Positions 62,379 through 64,000 of a stretch of 64,000 nucleotides of DNA are shown here, in pieces. Below the pieces are notes generated by a model that saw nothing but the letters and a program-made list of their open reading frames with translations, searched no databases and was not told the DNA's origin. Within the stretch, counting starts at the first letter, position 1; every line of letters begins with the position of its first letter. The position numbers and the translations under genes are program-made. The stretch covers positions 1-64,000 of the forward strand of contig NZ_SZPR01000008.1 of NCBI RefSeq assembly GCF_005280195.1, given 5' to 3'. Origin of the DNA: Streptomyces galbus. GTDB lineage: Bacteria > Actinomycetota > Actinomycetes > Streptomycetales > Streptomycetaceae.

Positions 62379-62391
62379 GTGAGTGACTCAC
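62379..62391. promoter_or_regulatory. Palindrome between the FabH-like and fdhD genes
   Basis: GTGAGTGACTCAC is a perfect 13-base palindrome 46 bases upstream of the FabH-like start. The remainder of 62334-62640 shows no gene. Confidence 0.5.
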
Positions 62392-62640
62392 GGGTACGGC
62401 GGCAGGTGATACGACAGGAAACAGCCGCCCGGATTGTCGGCTTCCCGCAGACCCTCGGACGCCCGAACAGCCGTCGCACACCCCGAGGAGTCCGACGGGT
62501 GCGCAGCGGGTACCCGGGACGACACGCCGGACGGGACCACCGCCGTCCGCGCCCACCGCGCAGGCGGTCGCCACCCGGCGCCCCCGGTGCAGGACAATGA
62601 CACCGTCGAGGTCACTTACAGAACCGGGGCTGATCAGGAC

Positions 62641-63489
62641 ATGGGACGCGTCACGGAACGTCGCAAGGTGATCCGCATCCGGGACGGGGCGGTCTCCGCC
62701 CGTCCGGACACCCTCGTCGCCGAGGAACCACTGGAGATACGCCTCAACGGCAAACCGCTCGCGATCACCATGCGCACGCCCGGTGACGACTTCGCGCTGG
62801 CCGCCGGGTTCCTGGTCAGCGAGGGGGTGCTGGCGACCGACGACGACCTGCAGAACATCGTCTACTGCGCGGGGGCGACCGCCGACGGCTCCAACACCTA
62901 CAACGTCGTCGACGTGCGGACCGCCCCGCACGTGACGCCGCCCGACATCACCCTCGAGCGGAACGTGTACACGACGTCGTCCTGCGGTCTGTGCGGCAAG
63001 GCCAGCCTGGACGCCGTGCGCACGACCGCCCGCTGGCCCATCGCCGACACTCCCCCGGTGCGCGTCGCTCCCGAGCTGCTCGCGAGCTTGCCCGACCGGC
63101 TGCGCGCGGCCCAGCGGGTCTTCGACCGGACCGGCGGCCTGCACGCGGCGGCCCTGTTCAGCGAGGAGGGCGAGCTGCTCGACGTCCGCGAGGACGTGGG
63201 CCGGCACAACGCGGTCGACAAGCTCGTCGGCCGCGCCCTGCAGAGCGGTGACCTGCCGCTGTCCCGCGCGGTCCTGCTGGTGTCGGGCCGGGCGTCCTTC
63301 GAGCTGGCCCAGAAGGCCGTCATGGCCGGCATCCCGGTGCTGGCGGCCGTCTCGGCGCCGTCCTCGCTGGCGGTGGACCTGGCCGCGGAGACGGGCCTGA
63401 CCCTGGTGGGCTTCCTGCGCGGCACCTCCATGAACGTGTACGCGGGTGAGGAGCGCGTCGCCCTGCGGGCCGGGGCCGCGCAGGGCTGA
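62641..63489 (+). CDS. fdhD: Formate dehydrogenase accessory sulfurtransferase FdhD
   Basis: A 282-residue protein that transfers sulfur from IscS to the molybdenum cofactor of formate dehydrogenase. The Cys motif is SSCGLCGKASL, and DVREDVGRHNAVDKL and VSGRASFELAQKA are family segments. ATG 62641 begins MGRVTERRKV, with AGGA upstream. No formate dehydrogenase gene is in the window. Confidence 0.95.
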   Translation: MGRVTERRKVIRIRDGAVSARPDTLVAEEPLEIRLNGKPLAITMRTPGDDFALAAGFLVSEGVLATDDDLQNIVYCAGATADGSNTYNVVDVRTAPHVTPPDITLERNVYTTSSCGLCGKASLDAVRTTARWPIADTPPVRVAPELLASLPDRLRAAQRVFDRTGGLHAAALFSEEGELLDVREDVGRHNAVDKLVGRALQSGDLPLSRAVLLVSGRASFELAQKAVMAGIPVLAAVSAPSSLAVDLAAETGLTLVGFLRGTSMNVYAGEERVALRAGAAQG

Positions 63490-63513
63490 CCCGGGACCCC
63501 GCCGCACCCTCAG

Positions 63514-64000
63514 CTACGTGCGCTTCCCGGCCCCGTCACCCGTCCCGTCCCCATCCTCGTCACCCGTCCCGTCCCTGTCCCCTTCCCGGGCGGGCCGCGC
63601 CCCCGTCGCACCGGCTCCCGCGCGCCTCGCGACCTCCACGAACGCGGTGATCAGCGGCGTGGCCCGGCTCGCGTCCCAGGCGAGCAGCACCTCGTCGGGC
63701 TCGGCGTCGGGAACGGGCACGTAGGTGATGTCGGGACGGGCGTACTGCTCGGCCACCGAGCGCGGCACCAGGGTGATGCCGGCGCCGCCGGCCACGCGCT
63801 CGAACTTCTCCTCGATGGTGCGGATCGGCACGTCACCGGGGCGCGGGTCGTTGTAGCGCAGCCAGGTCTCGCCGTCGAGGTCGGCCAGGGCCAGCTCCTG
63901 CTTGCCGGCGAGGCGGTGGTCGGCGGGCAGCATCGCCACCCGCGTCTCGCGGTGCAGCGGCAGCAGCGTGAGGCCCTCGTCGCGGACGGGCCGGCGCAGG
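63514..64000 (-). CDS. LysR-family regulator, C-terminal part
   Basis: The ligand-binding part of a LysR-type regulator, cut by the window edge. REGLTLLPLHRETRVAML-like residues lead into LPADHRLAGKQELALADLDGETWL, then TLVPRSVAEQYARPDITYVPV, typical of the effector domain. The last 30 residues are Gly/Asp-rich. It converges on fdhD with a 24-base gap. The DNA-binding domain is outside the window. Confidence 0.88.
   Translation of the reverse strand, partial: LRRPVRDEGLTLLPLHRETRVAMLPADHRLAGKQELALADLDGETWLRYNDPRPGDVPIRTIEEKFERVAGGAGITLVPRSVAEQYARPDITYVPVPDAEPDEVLLAWDASRATPLITAFVEVARRAGAGATGARPAREGDRDGTGDEDGDGTGDGAGKRT

Overview
The window is a stretch of very GC-rich actinobacterial chromosome, almost certainly Streptomyces. 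The signs are near-total G/C at third codon positions, many GTG and TTG starts, ATGA/GTGA stop-start overlaps, a conservon (histidine-kinase-like, roadblock, DUF742 and GTPase genes followed by a CYP157-type P450), Tat-exported carbohydrate enzymes and several TetR/ROK regulators. The sequence alone does not fix the species. From memory the gene order resembles the S. coelicolor SCO6659-to-SCO6562 arm, with a prenyl-indole/conservon block inserted.

Layout. 0-3.7 kb: end of pgi, short-type gnd, a histidine phosphatase gene broken by a small palindromic element, and a membrane beta-repeat protein. 3.7-9.1 kb: two TetR modules, each with a pair of near-perfect operators, with a hydroxyacid dehydrogenase, an F420/FMN-type PPOX protein, an MFS exporter and a class C beta-lactamase-fold hydrolase. 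9.2-16.5 kb: an unassigned biosynthetic locus with a GTP cyclohydrolase II carrying Met120, a creatininase-family amidohydrolase, and a five-gene operon (MDR dehydrogenase, QueD-like protein, GT4 glycosyltransferase, methyltransferase, YbhN-like membrane protein), divergent from a CDP-alcohol phosphatidyltransferase. 16.5-18.3 kb: an alpha/beta hydrolase and an EVE-like protein. 18.4-27.1 kb: a beta-glucan utilisation locus (GH16 with two discoidin domains, GH1, CUT1 ABC transporter, secreted beta-helix protein) with a LacI-type box. 27.2-30.3 kb: an EF-G paralogue with a candidate leader peptide, and a nucleotidyltransferase.

30.5-38.1 kb: a prenyl-indole block. A flavin monooxygenase and a DMATS-type prenyltransferase are each preceded by a short ORF with a strong ribosome-binding site whose stop codon overlaps the enzyme's GTG start. 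A small secreted SH3-like protein lies between them. The prenyltransferase follows a conservon whose P450 lacks the ExxR motif. 38.4-40.4 kb: an LCP-family cell-wall ligase and tRNA-Leu(GAG).

40.5-48.7 kb: an eight-gene tightly overlapping operon resembling the ebo cluster (EboA, TatD, UbiA prenyltransferase, EboE, EboF) in which the cyclase position is taken by an inositol-phosphate-synthase-like enzyme, with two further TIM-barrel isomerases. 48.9-60.4 kb: a ROK-controlled sugar locus (RbsABC-like transporter, Gfo/Idh/MocA oxidoreductase, TIM-barrel isomerase, secreted PQQ-type dehydrogenase, secreted ThuA-DUF1080 lipoprotein), which fits uptake and oxidation or 3-keto processing of a glycoside. 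60.6-64 kb: a DUF4231 protein, a possible 33-residue membrane peptide, a FabH-like synthase, FdhD and the C-terminal part of a LysR regulator.

The best candidates for something undescribed are the paired leader ORFs of the prenyl-indole genes, the FAPy-type cyclohydrolase/creatininase/QueD-like lipid-glycosyl locus, and the ebo-like operon with its substituted cyclase. No CRISPR array, insertion sequence or prophage was seen.
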